Notes: generated from the letters alone by a model not told the origin. Positions 17,501 through 25,583 are shown, counted from the first letter of the stretch. The stretch: 64,000 nucleotides of DNA from Halobacteriovoraceae bacterium (GCA_002707495.1 PAMZ01000010.1:1-64000), one strand, 5' to 3'. A program made the numbers and translations.

Positions 17501-18281
17501 GTATTTCTTTACTCCTCCCCAAGAAAGATCTATCGCAGGAAGTGAGGATCAAAGTTTCACTCCAACTCCCATTGAGATTCAAATTGAGGACTCATTATTT
17601 GAGTCTCTAGATAAACCAAGAAGCCGCGCGATGACTGATGTTGAAGATGTTCGAGATGAAATGCGCTATTATGCGAATATCTTTGCCGATAGTTTAGAAG
17701 ATAATAAAGCTCTTATAATGAACACACTTAATTCAGACGCATCCCCTAGTAACGATATCTCTGATGCCGAATACAATGATCTTGCACGAATAGCCTTAGC
17801 GATTATGAGAGTGGAAACAAATTTTTGTACCGACCTTTCCCCGGAGGTAATATTTGAATCAAGCTTTGGAGAGAATGCACTAGGAAGTCCTAGTGTCGGC
17901 TGTACTCAAATAAAAAACCCAAGTGATTATATTGAAGACTCTGGCATTGAATATGATATTAGTAATAGAAATTTTTCACCAGAGAGAAGACTTAGTGGTG
18001 CACCTAATAGAAATAAAACTCAAGATGGTGTGAGGGACTCAGCTGTGGCCACCGTATTATATCTACACCAAGCGCTCAATAGGGCCGATAATATTGGAGT
18101 GCGAAACCTGATAAGAAGAGACGAGCACGGTCAGATGACTAATTACGAAGAGGTCCTCTATCACATTTATCAAGGGCGATCATCTGTGGCGTTTAACGAT
18201 GCCAATACCTCTGCCTCTTCTACTGAACAAGTCAGGCGGATGAGAAGTGTTCTAAATTCTATAAACTTGAGAAGAAGGTAA
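14559..18281 (+). CDS. Giant secreted protein with L,D-transpeptidase-like and lysozyme-like domains
   Basis: 1240 residues. A hydrophobic signal region (about 8-25) is followed by a helical N-terminal part (to about 280), a Pro/Ser/Glu-rich linker (about 290-325), and a middle region of unknown fold. About 760-970 resembles a YkuD-type L,D-transpeptidase: H874 (AIHAPP) and the nucleophile motif SGGC (S902-C905) followed by INIS. The family motif is normally (S/T)HGC, and the H to SGGC distance is longer than usual. The C-terminus has E1086 (MRVETNF) then SVGCTQI (1112-1118), which recalls the E and GxxQI of SLT/lysozyme folds. It probably remodels peptidoglycan outside the inner membrane; both domain calls are from motifs only. 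Confidence 0.6.
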   Translation: MNLRPKFLRLLAFLVGSLMTMSLSASDYTLSQECRSQLDEIFTDQSNSETIKRFLKLQANLTTHRLAWTFTHNSNQTESFKLENEILEIINQIENNDDPAFIAAREQFRSHKLSRKALAEIMPFVSEILQQQASDINNNNQRFFHLKASDLKMLELLGSKELDSQGNIDSRLFVDNTQDQSILNLTKIVNSSLREVQTDEQIETFQNSINRYLQNFDQLFKSLSEFDYQACYGDFKNKTCRESEDEFNQLLINHVMDLLNATEQIEDTTKFEALRYGSVWLNLNPESSGTRNQRVNLETPRSPEVTIDQVPPVLPSQDPDSTELVPGTRLRVNSDSDEPINLEDFPALLEEYINMIMGYYNHFFTREYLRENPELAFQLARALERREASISAGEEPDNIFYYPNEDGTYRELRLPDIDPNSRLMERVGRRESVPYQQILDELNTLNEDSSREKRWPCGFRSPGNEDLQVDSYEGDLRRARDNALRGYRDAIRDSYRLRANTRSLNRTRRLTGRPPLPRMIYYNGTFCDTHTGFRVNNTVESFIEVSTPISEDSPSEVIVSSEEVPTRPSESDALSIYQGLLERPDQAGQFDGLDNSDGLRPLTFVRDNEVISITGNTYSVSEGKTPNQVQAEIEGRPYFFNEEDRLVLTSDPDQEITDEQILSVIQERNPGFNQEISPESYPELAVQADAIARGTLVYNTPEGVRFTSSGNLVENCDELSGEEDREIRRGCNSYATRMQEEFLNNAGDNERVIHQFQSSTENECGFYTIANKQTGYLNVYNNAGELVYTSRALYGETAGDQRTQRLNGFEESGPIRTNGTTGAGAYSIVVQRGDDDYEHPYYQDMYDGQILEVRASSGSPFREGGNISSTMAIHAPPNIGSRQERVDALAEPNPEEAQIRMSGGCINISDDNYLALQELLSQNAGSGEFECPLYVLPEDQNTRFELRNGELFYAPSETLTTSEGGICDDLSQASSNGCSTQYFFTPPQERSIAGSEDQSFTPTPIEIQIEDSLFESLDKPRSRAMTDVEDVRDEMRYYANIFADSLEDNKALIMNTLNSDASPSNDISDAEYNDLARIALAIMRVETNFCTDLSPEVIFESSFGENALGSPSVGCTQIKNPSDYIEDSGIEYDISNRNFSPERRLSGAPNRNKTQDGVRDSAVATVLYLHQALNRADNIGVRNLIRRDEHGQMTNYEEVLYHIYQGRSSVAFNDANTSASSTEQVRRMRSVLNSINLRRR

Positions 18282-18317
18282 GAGACTACTTTCTAAGCCC
18301 TTAAATTCATAAGCTAC

Positions 18318-18334
18318 TGTCAAAATCTTTGACA
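18318..18334. repeat. Perfect 7-bp inverted repeat
   Basis: TGTCAAA-atc-TTTGACA, between the 1240-residue gene and the next secreted gene. No T run follows, so it is more likely an operator-like palindrome than a terminator. Confidence 0.35.
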
Positions 18335-18454
18335 CTCGAAAATACTCACAGAAAAACTTTCAACTCAGCTGAAAACAAAACACATTTAGCATTTAATAGC
18401 TCCATAAATTTAGACATTTATTAAAAAGGAACACCTAAAACCCAGGAGCTATGA

Positions 18455-19375
18455 ATGAAAATGTTGATGCTGTTTTCCACAGTACTATTAAGCGCGAGTG
18501 CTTTTGCACAATCTGCTTATGAATTTTGTTATAAAGAGACGACTTTTAGAAGCGATCGCCAAGATTGCCTTCGAGTCGTTCAAACAGGAAGTTTTGATAG
18601 AAGTGCTTTGAACTTCTGTTCAGAAAATATTAACTCAGATGGAGATAAAGTAGATTGCTTAGTAAAAGTTAAAAACAACCATTTTGGCCGAAGTGCACTT
18701 GACGCATGTGCCGAGATGACCTTTCCTGATAACAAATTAGCATGTCTAGATTTGATTGCTAGAAAACACTATCGTCCTGATGAAGCAAACTATTGCTCGA
18801 ATTTATGGCCGGATAGAGAGATAAGAGAATGTCTTGAATATAGTGGTCGAGCAGTGAGAAGTAGACCAAGACGCGGTAGTGTGAGAAGAACTGAAACTGA
18901 AGTAAGAAGAAGAGGCAATAGAACTGTCGTAACTGAAACAGTATATGATCACAATGAATATACAACCTGTTATGAAAGACCGAGAACGAGACTAATTCAG
19001 TATCAAGATCAAAGACAAGCAAGAAGAGGTCGAAATACTGTGATTGGCGGTCTCATCGGTATCGGAGTAGGTCAAATCATTGGCGGTGACGAAGGAGATA
19101 TTGTTTCGGCCATTGGTGCTGGTGTAGCACTCTATGGAGCGATTGAAATTGCTGACTCTCGAGAGATTATTTATCAAGATAACGGTTATGATTGTAGAAG
19201 CTACTATACCGTTGATACCAGAACCTATACAAGAGTTGTAAATAATCGTAGGTGTACAACTACGAGATACTACACCAATAGATGGGGCTCAACTCATGAG
19301 TATTTCGAGACGAATTGTAACGGATCTCGTTATATGAGTTTTGAGCGAAATTCAGATATTTGGTACGCTAATTAA
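18455..19375 (+). CDS. Secreted Cys-repeat protein with a glycine-zipper segment
   Basis: 306 residues with signal peptide (to AFAQS, about 19). Residues about 20-125 hold four degenerate repeats of 27-32 residues, each with a Cys pair and ending in patterns such as FDRSALNFC and FGRSALDAC. An Arg-rich linker (about 128-150) follows, then a Gly-zipper hydrophobic stretch VIGGLIGIGVGQIIGG (about 192-207) typical of envelope-inserted proteins, and a Tyr/Arg/Cys-rich C-terminus. The ATG follows CAGGAG seven bases upstream. Probably periplasmic or outer-membrane associated; function unknown. Confidence 0.7.
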   Translation: MKMLMLFSTVLLSASAFAQSAYEFCYKETTFRSDRQDCLRVVQTGSFDRSALNFCSENINSDGDKVDCLVKVKNNHFGRSALDACAEMTFPDNKLACLDLIARKHYRPDEANYCSNLWPDREIRECLEYSGRAVRSRPRRGSVRRTETEVRRRGNRTVVTETVYDHNEYTTCYERPRTRLIQYQDQRQARRGRNTVIGGLIGIGVGQIIGGDEGDIVSAIGAGVALYGAIEIADSREIIYQDNGYDCRSYYTVDTRTYTRVVNNRRCTTTRYYTNRWGSTHEYFETNCNGSRYMSFERNSDIWYAN

Positions 19376-19388
19376 AAATACCACAAGG

Positions 19389-19414
19389 TCTAGCGGCGAA
19401 TTTAAGCCGCTAGA
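19389..19414 (+). terminator. Hairpin, probable terminator
   Basis: TCTAGCGGC (19389-19397) pairs perfectly with GCCGCTAGA (19406-19414), and an outer AAGGTC/GACCTT pair extends the structure. It lies just after the Cys-repeat gene. No long T run follows on either strand, so termination is likely but not assured. Confidence 0.45.
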
Positions 19415-19507
19415 TCATTAAAAAAGACCTTAAGACACGTTGCAAAAAAGACATTGTAAAAAAAACTTGTTACTCTTTTTCAATCTTAAACATACGAAGG
19501 AGAGATT

Positions 19508-19969
19508 ATGAAAGTTTTCGCAATGGCGTTAGTGCTTTTAACAACAAGTGTATTTGCAGACAGTGTCACAGTATTTGAAACAAGAGTGGGAAGATCATAT
19601 GACTATACGACAGCAGATGCTAAGTTTTTCATGGATACCCAAACTGGAATCGGTTACGCACAAGTATCAGTAACTGAATACGTAAGAGATCAGTTTCCAC
19701 GTCGTCCAATTTGTGATCGTTGGGGATGCTACCCAGCTCCAGCGCCAGCACCATTTCCAAGAACAATCCTATCTGAAAGAGTTGAGATTCCGGGTTTAAC
19801 TTTAGAGAATAAACAAATGATCTACAGAAATGCTGGACAAGAAATCAATTGTGGAAGACTGGGTGAATCTAGAGTACTTAGACGTCCTACTCTTTATCTA
19901 ACAGGTAATTGTGAGCTTAATGCTTTTCTATCTTTCGATAAATTACGAGTCACATTCGACACAAAATAA
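19508..19969 (+). CDS. Small secreted protein of unknown function
   Basis: 153 residues with a signal peptide (MKVFAMALVLLTTSVFAD) and a strong ribosome binding site (GAAGGAGAG). The mature part is beta-rich, with a short Pro/Ala run (PAPAPAPFP) near the middle after a Cys-containing segment (ICDRWGCYP). A second Cys pair occurs in the C-terminal third. No family recognised. The next gene starts three bases after its stop, so it heads a three-gene run with a membrane protein and a pseudopilin. Confidence 0.65.
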   Translation: MKVFAMALVLLTTSVFADSVTVFETRVGRSYDYTTADAKFFMDTQTGIGYAQVSVTEYVRDQFPRRPICDRWGCYPAPAPAPFPRTILSERVEIPGLTLENKQMIYRNAGQEINCGRLGESRVLRRPTLYLTGNCELNAFLSFDKLRVTFDTK

Positions 19970-19972
19970 TTT

Positions 19973-20407
19973 ATGGAAGAAAACAAAGGAAGACGGACTT
20001 TCCTTATAAACCCTGATTATCAGCTCAGTGTCATGTTTCATTTTTTGATACTGTTTTTTTGTGTGATGATCGTCACGGTTTTTGCCATTAACTGGCAATT
20101 AGAACCAGTAATTGAACAAGTAAAGCTATCACAGCTGCCAGAGGACAATCCTCTGGTGGCTTCGGTAGCCTCTTTTACTCAGTCCATTAATCTCACTATT
20201 ATCGCACTCACTACATTTTCATTTTTCATGTTTGCTATTATGGGTTTGATTGTCTCTCACAAGACTGCAGGCCCTATTTATAATCTCACTCAACACCTAC
20301 GAAAAATTCGCAAGCAAAAAGAAGTCAAGCCTATCAACTTTCGAAAAGGTGACTACTTCCCAGAACTAGCGGATGAAATCAATGAATTTATTAAATCTAA
20401 AGAATAA
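19973..20407 (+). CDS. Two-TM membrane protein with HAMP-like tail
   Basis: 144 residues: a short basic N-terminus (about 1-20), TM1 (about 21-43), a periplasmic loop of about 40 residues, TM2 (about 74-96), then a cytoplasmic HAMP-like segment (SHKTAGPIYNLTQHLRKIRK). The layout is that of a receptor stub without an output domain. The gene overlaps the following pseudopilin start by 35 bases and follows the small secreted protein by three bases, so the three are likely co-translated. Confidence 0.65.
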   Translation: MEENKGRRTFLINPDYQLSVMFHFLILFFCVMIVTVFAINWQLEPVIEQVKLSQLPEDNPLVASVASFTQSINLTIIALTTFSFFMFAIMGLIVSHKTAGPIYNLTQHLRKIRKQKEVKPINFRKGDYFPELADEINEFIKSKE

Positions 20408-21344
20408 CCAAAGTGGTTTTTCACTCATTCAAGTTCTTATTGCCTTTGGATTAACCACTATTTTGGCCCTGCAATTATTTCGTATGAATAGTATGCAAAT
20501 TAAAACGGCTCAAAATACCGAGATAGCCTTAGATATAAGTCTGATGATGAATCAAGTCGCGCTTTATTTGGCTAATACCAAGTCCTGTCAAAATACCTTT
20601 GACGGCATTGCCTTAGGAGCACCTTATAGCTTTCCAGAGGGCTCTGGAATCAAAAATAGAACCGATACGGTCGTCTATGCTGTAGGAGGAAGATACTCCA
20701 GAGAAAGAATTCAGATTATGGGTATTACCATCACTCCCACAGAGGATGATCCTCTTGATCCCCCTTTAGATAAATTTGGAGTCATCGACGTTAAACTAAA
20801 ATTAAAAAAGTTGAAAGTAGGTGAAAATAGCCTAACCACAGATACGATAACTAGGACAGTACCCGTTCAAATTCAGACCAATGCTTTTGGCCTGGTTGAG
20901 AGATGCTACTCCCTTAGCGATGAATCAAGTCTCTCTCTTCGCTCACAAACTTGCGAACTTGACCTTGGAGGTATCTGGAATATGGAAAAAGGAAAATGCG
21001 AGGGAATCAGTGTCGGAGGGGGAAGCCTCTGTGGAACTTGCCAGCACACTGAATTTTTTGAACATAATATTTCCCATCAAGATATGCACGGTTTTAATGG
21101 AAATAATAAGCAAAAGAAAGTCTCTAAGGAGTCCAACGATTTATTAGAAATGAATTGTCGATCAATTTTGAAATGCCAAGGACAAGATATTTGTCAAACC
21201 AGTGATGATGGTTCATGGTGTGTTCCTAGTTGTCCTCCGGGGTTTAAATTACAAACGATTTATGAAGACTCTGAAATAAGTGACAAAACTTTTACTCAGT
21301 CTATAAAAAGTATTATCTATTTAAAAACGTGTATTAGGTCTTAA
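20373..21344 (+). CDS. Type IV pilin-like protein (pseudopilin) with Gln at +5
   Basis: 323 residues. A prepilin leader is followed by the processing motif SG|FSLIQVLIAF and a hydrophobic helix of about 20 residues, as in type IV pilins and type II secretion pseudopilins. Position +5 is Gln instead of the usual Glu. The large soluble domain has about a dozen cysteines in the C-terminal half. A second ATG at 20382 is an alternative start with a shorter leader. It is longer than major pilins and fits a minor pilin or tip protein. It overlaps the HAMP-like membrane protein gene. Confidence 0.7.
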   Translation: MKSMNLLNLKNNQSGFSLIQVLIAFGLTTILALQLFRMNSMQIKTAQNTEIALDISLMMNQVALYLANTKSCQNTFDGIALGAPYSFPEGSGIKNRTDTVVYAVGGRYSRERIQIMGITITPTEDDPLDPPLDKFGVIDVKLKLKKLKVGENSLTTDTITRTVPVQIQTNAFGLVERCYSLSDESSLSLRSQTCELDLGGIWNMEKGKCEGISVGGGSLCGTCQHTEFFEHNISHQDMHGFNGNNKQKKVSKESNDLLEMNCRSILKCQGQDICQTSDDGSWCVPSCPPGFKLQTIYEDSEISDKTFTQSIKSIIYLKTCIRS

Positions 21345-21351
21345 ATAATAA

Positions 21352-21388
21352 TTTTCAAGACCACGGGATTCCCCGCGGCCTTGAAAAT
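21352..21388 (+). terminator. Long imperfect hairpin after the pseudopilin gene
   Basis: TTTTCAAG (21352-21359) pairs with CTTGAAAA (21380-21387), with inner CC/GG and CGGG/CCCG pairs and two mismatches around an ATTC loop. It lies eight bases after the stop. The flanking A/T arms would allow termination in either direction. Confidence 0.45.
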
Positions 21389-21403
21389 AGTTTTGCCTTG
21401 GTG

Positions 21404-21499
21404 TTTTTGGAACGGTTGCAGGCTGAAGAAGGAGCGAGGGTGTTGGGGAGAAAATGTGAAAAATTGAGAGAATGTTCCAAAAACTCATTTGAGCTCCTT
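21404..21499. repeat. Interleaved inverted repeats in a non-coding stretch
   Basis: TTTTTGGAAC (21404-21413) is a perfect inverted match of GTTCCAAAAA (21474-21483), and AAGGAGC (21429-21435) of GCTCCTT (21493-21499). The two helices cross, which would give a pseudoknot in RNA. The segment between is G-rich compared with its surroundings. No gene is seen at 21345-21585. Confidence 0.35.
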
Positions 21500-21585
21500 T
21501 GTTATTTAAAAGGTAGCAAAACCAATTTCCCGAAATATCAAAATCAAGTCAGAAAATTGTAAACTCTAACGACTCAAGGCGTAAA

Positions 21586-22167
21586 ATGAAATTTAAAGCT
21601 GTGTATTTTGATTTAGATGGAACACTTATTGATTCTAAGCTTAACTTTGATGCCATGAGAGAAGACTTAAACTTTCCAGAAGAAGCACCCATATTAGAAG
21701 AAATTGAAAAACTCTCCTCTCCCGAACAAAAAGCAAGATGCTTAAAGATAGTTCATGAACATGAAAAAAAGGGAGCTGAAAACTCTCTATTGATTCCAGG
21801 GGTGAGAGATCTCATCAACTGGTTAAATCTCAATAATATTGCTTCAGGTATTTTAACTCGTAACTCCAAATTTTGTGCGGAGTATATGTTGAAAAAACAT
21901 CATCTTCATTTTCAACATGTCATCACGCGAGATGACTGCCACCCTAAGCCAGACCCAGCAGGACTTTTAAAACTTGCAACTATTCATCAACTCTCTCCTG
22001 AAGTTTGCCTCTATGTAGGTGATTATAAGTTTGACTTAGAAACGGCTAAAAATGCTGGGATGAGTTCAGCTCTCTTTGCGCCAAAACCCCTGTCAGAGTT
22101 TGAACCTTTGGCTGACTTTGTCTTTTCTAACTATCAAGATTTTATTCCTAGCGTCCTTTTGAGCTAG
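21586..22167 (+). CDS. HAD-family phosphatase, phosphoglycolate-phosphatase-like
   Basis: 193-residue haloacid-dehalogenase hydrolase. Motif I is FDLDGTLIDS (nucleophile D9, D11), motif II is LTRNS, motif III lies around HPKPDP, and motif IV is GDYKFDLETA. A small helical cap sits between motifs I and II. It would dephosphorylate a small metabolite such as phosphoglycolate, but the substrate is not determined by sequence. The downstream FHA gene follows after 16 bases in the same direction. Confidence 0.85.
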   Translation: MKFKAVYFDLDGTLIDSKLNFDAMREDLNFPEEAPILEEIEKLSSPEQKARCLKIVHEHEKKGAENSLLIPGVRDLINWLNLNNIASGILTRNSKFCAEYMLKKHHLHFQHVITRDDCHPKPDPAGLLKLATIHQLSPEVCLYVGDYKFDLETAKNAGMSSALFAPKPLSEFEPLADFVFSNYQDFIPSVLLS

Positions 22168-22183
22168 TCGTTATACTATTAAC

Positions 22184-23296
22184 ATGCTTAAGGAATTTAC
22201 AGTTTTTCTCAAAATAGAAAATCTCGCTAGTGAGGAAGTGCATAAGCGTAAGTATTTAGTTCAACCCGGAAAACCTCTTTTCCTTGGCCGATCTAAAGAA
22301 TGCCATATCGTCTTAATTGATGAGAATGTTTCAAGAAGACATGCCTGTCTAAAGGTAGATGGAGATCAGCTAACAATTAAAGATCTTAAAAGCGGAAACG
22401 GTACCTTTGTTAATGGAGAAAAGATTAGTGCGTTTAATATAAATGAAGGACAAATGATTGTCTTAGGTGGCTTTGAAGTTAGTGTGATGAAACTCGTTGG
22501 TGCTCCTTCCAAGGTTATGCCTGATGATATTATTATTGAAGAAGACATCAAAGACGATTTCTCAAAAAACGCTCACTCCGATTCTCCTGCATCTGACTCT
22601 GAAAGCAAAGAGAAAGGAGCGCAAATATCCAGTGATAACCTAGATGCTTGGCAAGGGAAAATGAGTGTCGACGGTTTTAAAAATATTTTCGTTGAGACAT
22701 GGAAATTATTTATCGAGCAAAAGCTAGAGTTTTTTAAGAAAATACAAGTCAATGGAAGCGTCAAAAACTCACTTATCGTGATTTCTGTATCAAGTTTCAT
22801 TCCCTCACTGTTAACGCTGCTCCTTAGTAGCTCTGAAAGTCTTGAAGTGATTCTAAATAATCTCATTACTTTGCTTTTCACTATAGCTTCCGTTTATTTA
22901 ACCGCAAAAATCATGGACATGATGAAAAACTGGTTAAGACTTGAAGGAAGCTTTGAAAATTTTTTAAGATTTTACGCCATAGGTAGTCTTATCTCTCTTC
23001 CCCTCTCCTTGCTTACATTTGTCCCCGTCTTAGGTGGCTTTATTGCGATCATTAGCTTTGCCATTGCAATTCTCTTTCTCTATGGTTTCTATGTCAGATT
23101 TAGACCTATGCTCAAGAGGTTTATCATTGCTTGTCTTGTCGTTCTTGGATTACAGATCACTCTCCAAGTTGGCGTCTATTTGATAACAGCTGCTCAAACA
23201 GTTAGTTCAGCCGAAAGCGAGGCTAAAGATTCAAATATCTTTAAAAAAATGAAAGGCGATCGTAAAAAATTAGAAGAAGCTTTTGAAGCCAATTAA
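22184..23296 (+). CDS. FHA-domain protein with a polytopic membrane C-terminus
   Basis: 370 residues. Residues about 8-105 form a forkhead-associated domain that binds phosphothreonine (GRSKECHIVL, SRRHACL, SGNGTFVNGE). An acidic/Ser linker (about 110-160) is followed by about five hydrophobic segments (about 190-340) arranged like a Yip1-type domain. It could tie Ser/Thr-kinase signalling to a membrane process. No kinase is nearby. Its stop overlaps that of the convergent papain-like protease gene by four bases. Confidence 0.8.
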   Translation: MLKEFTVFLKIENLASEEVHKRKYLVQPGKPLFLGRSKECHIVLIDENVSRRHACLKVDGDQLTIKDLKSGNGTFVNGEKISAFNINEGQMIVLGGFEVSVMKLVGAPSKVMPDDIIIEEDIKDDFSKNAHSDSPASDSESKEKGAQISSDNLDAWQGKMSVDGFKNIFVETWKLFIEQKLEFFKKIQVNGSVKNSLIVISVSSFIPSLLTLLLSSSESLEVILNNLITLLFTIASVYLTAKIMDMMKNWLRLEGSFENFLRFYAIGSLISLPLSLLTFVPVLGGFIAIISFAIAILFLYGFYVRFRPMLKRFIIACLVVLGLQITLQVGVYLITAAQTVSSAESEAKDSNIFKKMKGDRKKLEEAFEAN

Positions 23297-24615
23297 TTTT
23301 TAATATAGCTCACAGATACAAATGGGTTTGACTGTCGTTGCTTGATCATCCATTTCTCGGAAATACAGGAGTATCCCCCCTCACCCCATCCTTCTCCCCA
23401 AGAGTTTGCTACGATAAAACATATTTTCCCTTCCTCAAGCACCTGAGGAAGTTTTAAATAACCTACGATGGTCATTGCATGACCTTGGGCATGAGCATCA
23501 GTTCTTCCTCCTTTATTTCTATCTCGATACAAGATTAAAGAAGATGTCGTGTAAAAATTAGGTGTTAATTTCATACTCGCAATCACTGGTCTTTTTTGAT
23601 CGAGAACGCTGACCACTTCATCTAGAGTTTTATGATATTGAAAATCCCCTACTTTAACTAATCCGTCTTCACAGGAGCTTTTCAAAGGAATCTGAGTTTC
23701 GTTCCCTGTTTTACTATAGCTTATATAAGGACAGTCTCCCTCAGAAGGAATATCTGCTTGAGCCTGCACTCTCGAGTATTTAAAACCATTTCCAACCCAG
23801 GAGCCCTTGCGTGTGCATTTTCTAGACTGACAATCATCTTTAGAGGCCCAATAAAAATATTGCTCACTTAAATCGCGATCTTCTCCATTTTGGGCCAATA
23901 AGACCTCCAAAAGCCTTACTCCTGCGAAGGCCGCACAGGTCGGTCTAAATTTCTGATCTCGAATAGGAATCTGCATTGACGCTGGTACCACCATATAATC
24001 GCGCTCAATTTCAACTGCGACTTCCTTTTCAATGTCTTCTTTTTTAGTCGGTAAAACTTCAGGTAACTTAAAAGTCGTATCTTTATACTTATCTTTTTCT
24101 TTATTATATTCTTTTTTCTTCTTTTCCCATTCTCGGATGCGAGCCTCATACTTCTCTTTCCAATCATTAATGATTCGTTTTTTTAAATCGTCAATTTCAC
24201 TTTGAGCAAGTTCTTTCCATTGCTCAGCATTTTTAATTTCTTTATGGATTTCAGCAATTAATTTTTTGTTATCCGACTTAACTTTATTCACTAGATCTTT
24301 TCCGGACTTAACTTCATCTGGATTTATCCCTCTTTTTTTGGCTAATTTCTCCCTATTCTTTCGCTTCATCTCCTCAATCATTTTTTGACCTCGGGTCATC
24401 TCTTTTTTAGGATTCTCTTTTTTCTCAGCATATTTTTTAGGAACTTTTAGACCTTTTGTGATCTCAATCAATTCTTCGAAAATAGAATTTGTGACAATCT
24501 CAAGTGTTTCTTTATGAAGTTTTGACTCGAAGTCTTTTGGGTAATAGCTTTTTCCCACCGCCTGAGTAGCAATCATAAATAAACTAAGCGACATAAAAAG
24601 TTGAGATTTGACCAT
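23293..24615 (-). CDS. Secreted papain-like (C1) cysteine protease with coiled-coil pro-region
   Basis: Cysteine protease of the C1 fold. Numbered from the alternative ATG at 24633 (six residues longer), the signals are Q227 and C233 in the block RDQKFRPTCAAFAG, H385 in QGHAMTIVGY and N410 in ANSWGEGWGEGGY, the classic C1 set. A signal peptide (MVKSQLFMSLSLFMIATQAVG) is followed by about 180 charged, helical, probably coiled-coil residues, then the protease domain. The ATG at 24615 was chosen because AAGGA lies seven bases upstream. It follows a coiled-coil secreted protein gene by about 20-40 bases on the same strand. Confidence 0.85.
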   Translation of the reverse strand: MVKSQLFMSLSLFMIATQAVGKSYYPKDFESKLHKETLEIVTNSIFEELIEITKGLKVPKKYAEKKENPKKEMTRGQKMIEEMKRKNREKLAKKRGINPDEVKSGKDLVNKVKSDNKKLIAEIHKEIKNAEQWKELAQSEIDDLKKRIINDWKEKYEARIREWEKKKKEYNKEKDKYKDTTFKLPEVLPTKKEDIEKEVAVEIERDYMVVPASMQIPIRDQKFRPTCAAFAGVRLLEVLLAQNGEDRDLSEQYFYWASKDDCQSRKCTRKGSWVGNGFKYSRVQAQADIPSEGDCPYISYSKTGNETQIPLKSSCEDGLVKVGDFQYHKTLDEVVSVLDQKRPVIASMKLTPNFYTTSSLILYRDRNKGGRTDAHAQGHAMTIVGYLKLPQVLEEGKICFIVANSWGEGWGEGGYSCISEKWMIKQRQSNPFVSVSYIKN

Positions 24616-24656
24616 GTGAAAATCCTTTTTCATTTACCCTTTTTAGCTCTCCTATT

Positions 24657-25583
24657 TTAATCCTTGATTTTGATTTTTCCAATAGGACTGGTTGGGTCAC
24701 ATTCAGCTTTGTCGCGTCGCTTTTCACGTTTGAGATTAAATGCGACTTCTTTAATCGACTTCTTTATTTTCTCAAAATGAGCCTGTGCGATAAAATATGA
24801 TTTTTTAGATTTATCAAACTTCTCAAAAGTCTCTGGAAGCCTATTGGAAGGGTCTTTTGTGTGCTTATTGAGTTCTTTCATACTAAGGTAGGTCTCTCGA
24901 TAAAACTCATACTCATCTCTAGCCAAAAGATAGCGAACCTCTGCTTCTTCTCTCTTTTTACGCATAGGTACAGTCAGATCAAAAAGATACGTTTTGTGAT
25001 CCATTTTTGCCTGCTCCTTTTTATAAAAGACTTGTTGACGACAAAACTGAGTTTGAAGCCATGGATCTTCTAGAATTTTTTGTTGAGCTGGAAAAAAAGC
25101 GGGATGCCTGGCGTTGAGATTACTTTTAATCTTCTTCGCAAATTCGCGTGTAATATTATGGTATTTATCCATGTACTCTTTCTCGATTTCTGAAAATTCC
25201 GTAAAATAAATATCGGTTATTTCCTTTTTTCTTAGAAACTTTTCCTCTTTTAGTTCAATTGATTGATAAAAACTTTCTGCGACAATTTTTTGATGGTCAC
25301 TAGATTTGATTTTTTGGATTTGGTTTAAGGCCTGTAGTTTTATTGAGAACTCTTGATTAATCAGCCTGAGATCTCTTTCATACTCGGTTTTTAATTTTTT
25401 TAATTCTTGTTGTTTCCAAACCTTAATGACTCGAACTAAGTTCGACTTTTTCTTTTTTAGATCGAGAAGATCCCTTCTTAACTCTCCTCTAAAATCTTGA
25501 ATGTCTCGTTTGATTTCTTGCTTGGACCAAGCAAAACAAAGCTCTGTAAATAGTACCAGAGCTAGCGTCAACTTTGCGTTCAT
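24657..25583 (-). CDS. Secreted coiled-coil protein of unknown function
   Basis: About 308 residues from the ATG at 25583, preceded by GAGG; a GTG four codons upstream is less likely. A signal peptide (MNAKLTLALVLFTELCFA) is followed by long, strongly charged Lys/Glu helices across nearly the whole protein, with two Cys near the middle (QFCRQQ) and end (AECDP). It precedes the papain-like protease, whose own pro-region is also coiled coil. The two could form a complex in which this protein is scaffold, chaperone or inhibitor; inferred from operon and helix content. Confidence 0.7.
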   Translation of the reverse strand: MNAKLTLALVLFTELCFAWSKQEIKRDIQDFRGELRRDLLDLKKKKSNLVRVIKVWKQQELKKLKTEYERDLRLINQEFSIKLQALNQIQKIKSSDHQKIVAESFYQSIELKEEKFLRKKEITDIYFTEFSEIEKEYMDKYHNITREFAKKIKSNLNARHPAFFPAQQKILEDPWLQTQFCRQQVFYKKEQAKMDHKTYLFDLTVPMRKKREEAEVRYLLARDEYEFYRETYLSMKELNKHTKDPSNRLPETFEKFDKSKKSYFIAQAHFEKIKKSIKEVAFNLKREKRRDKAECDPTSPIGKIKIKD

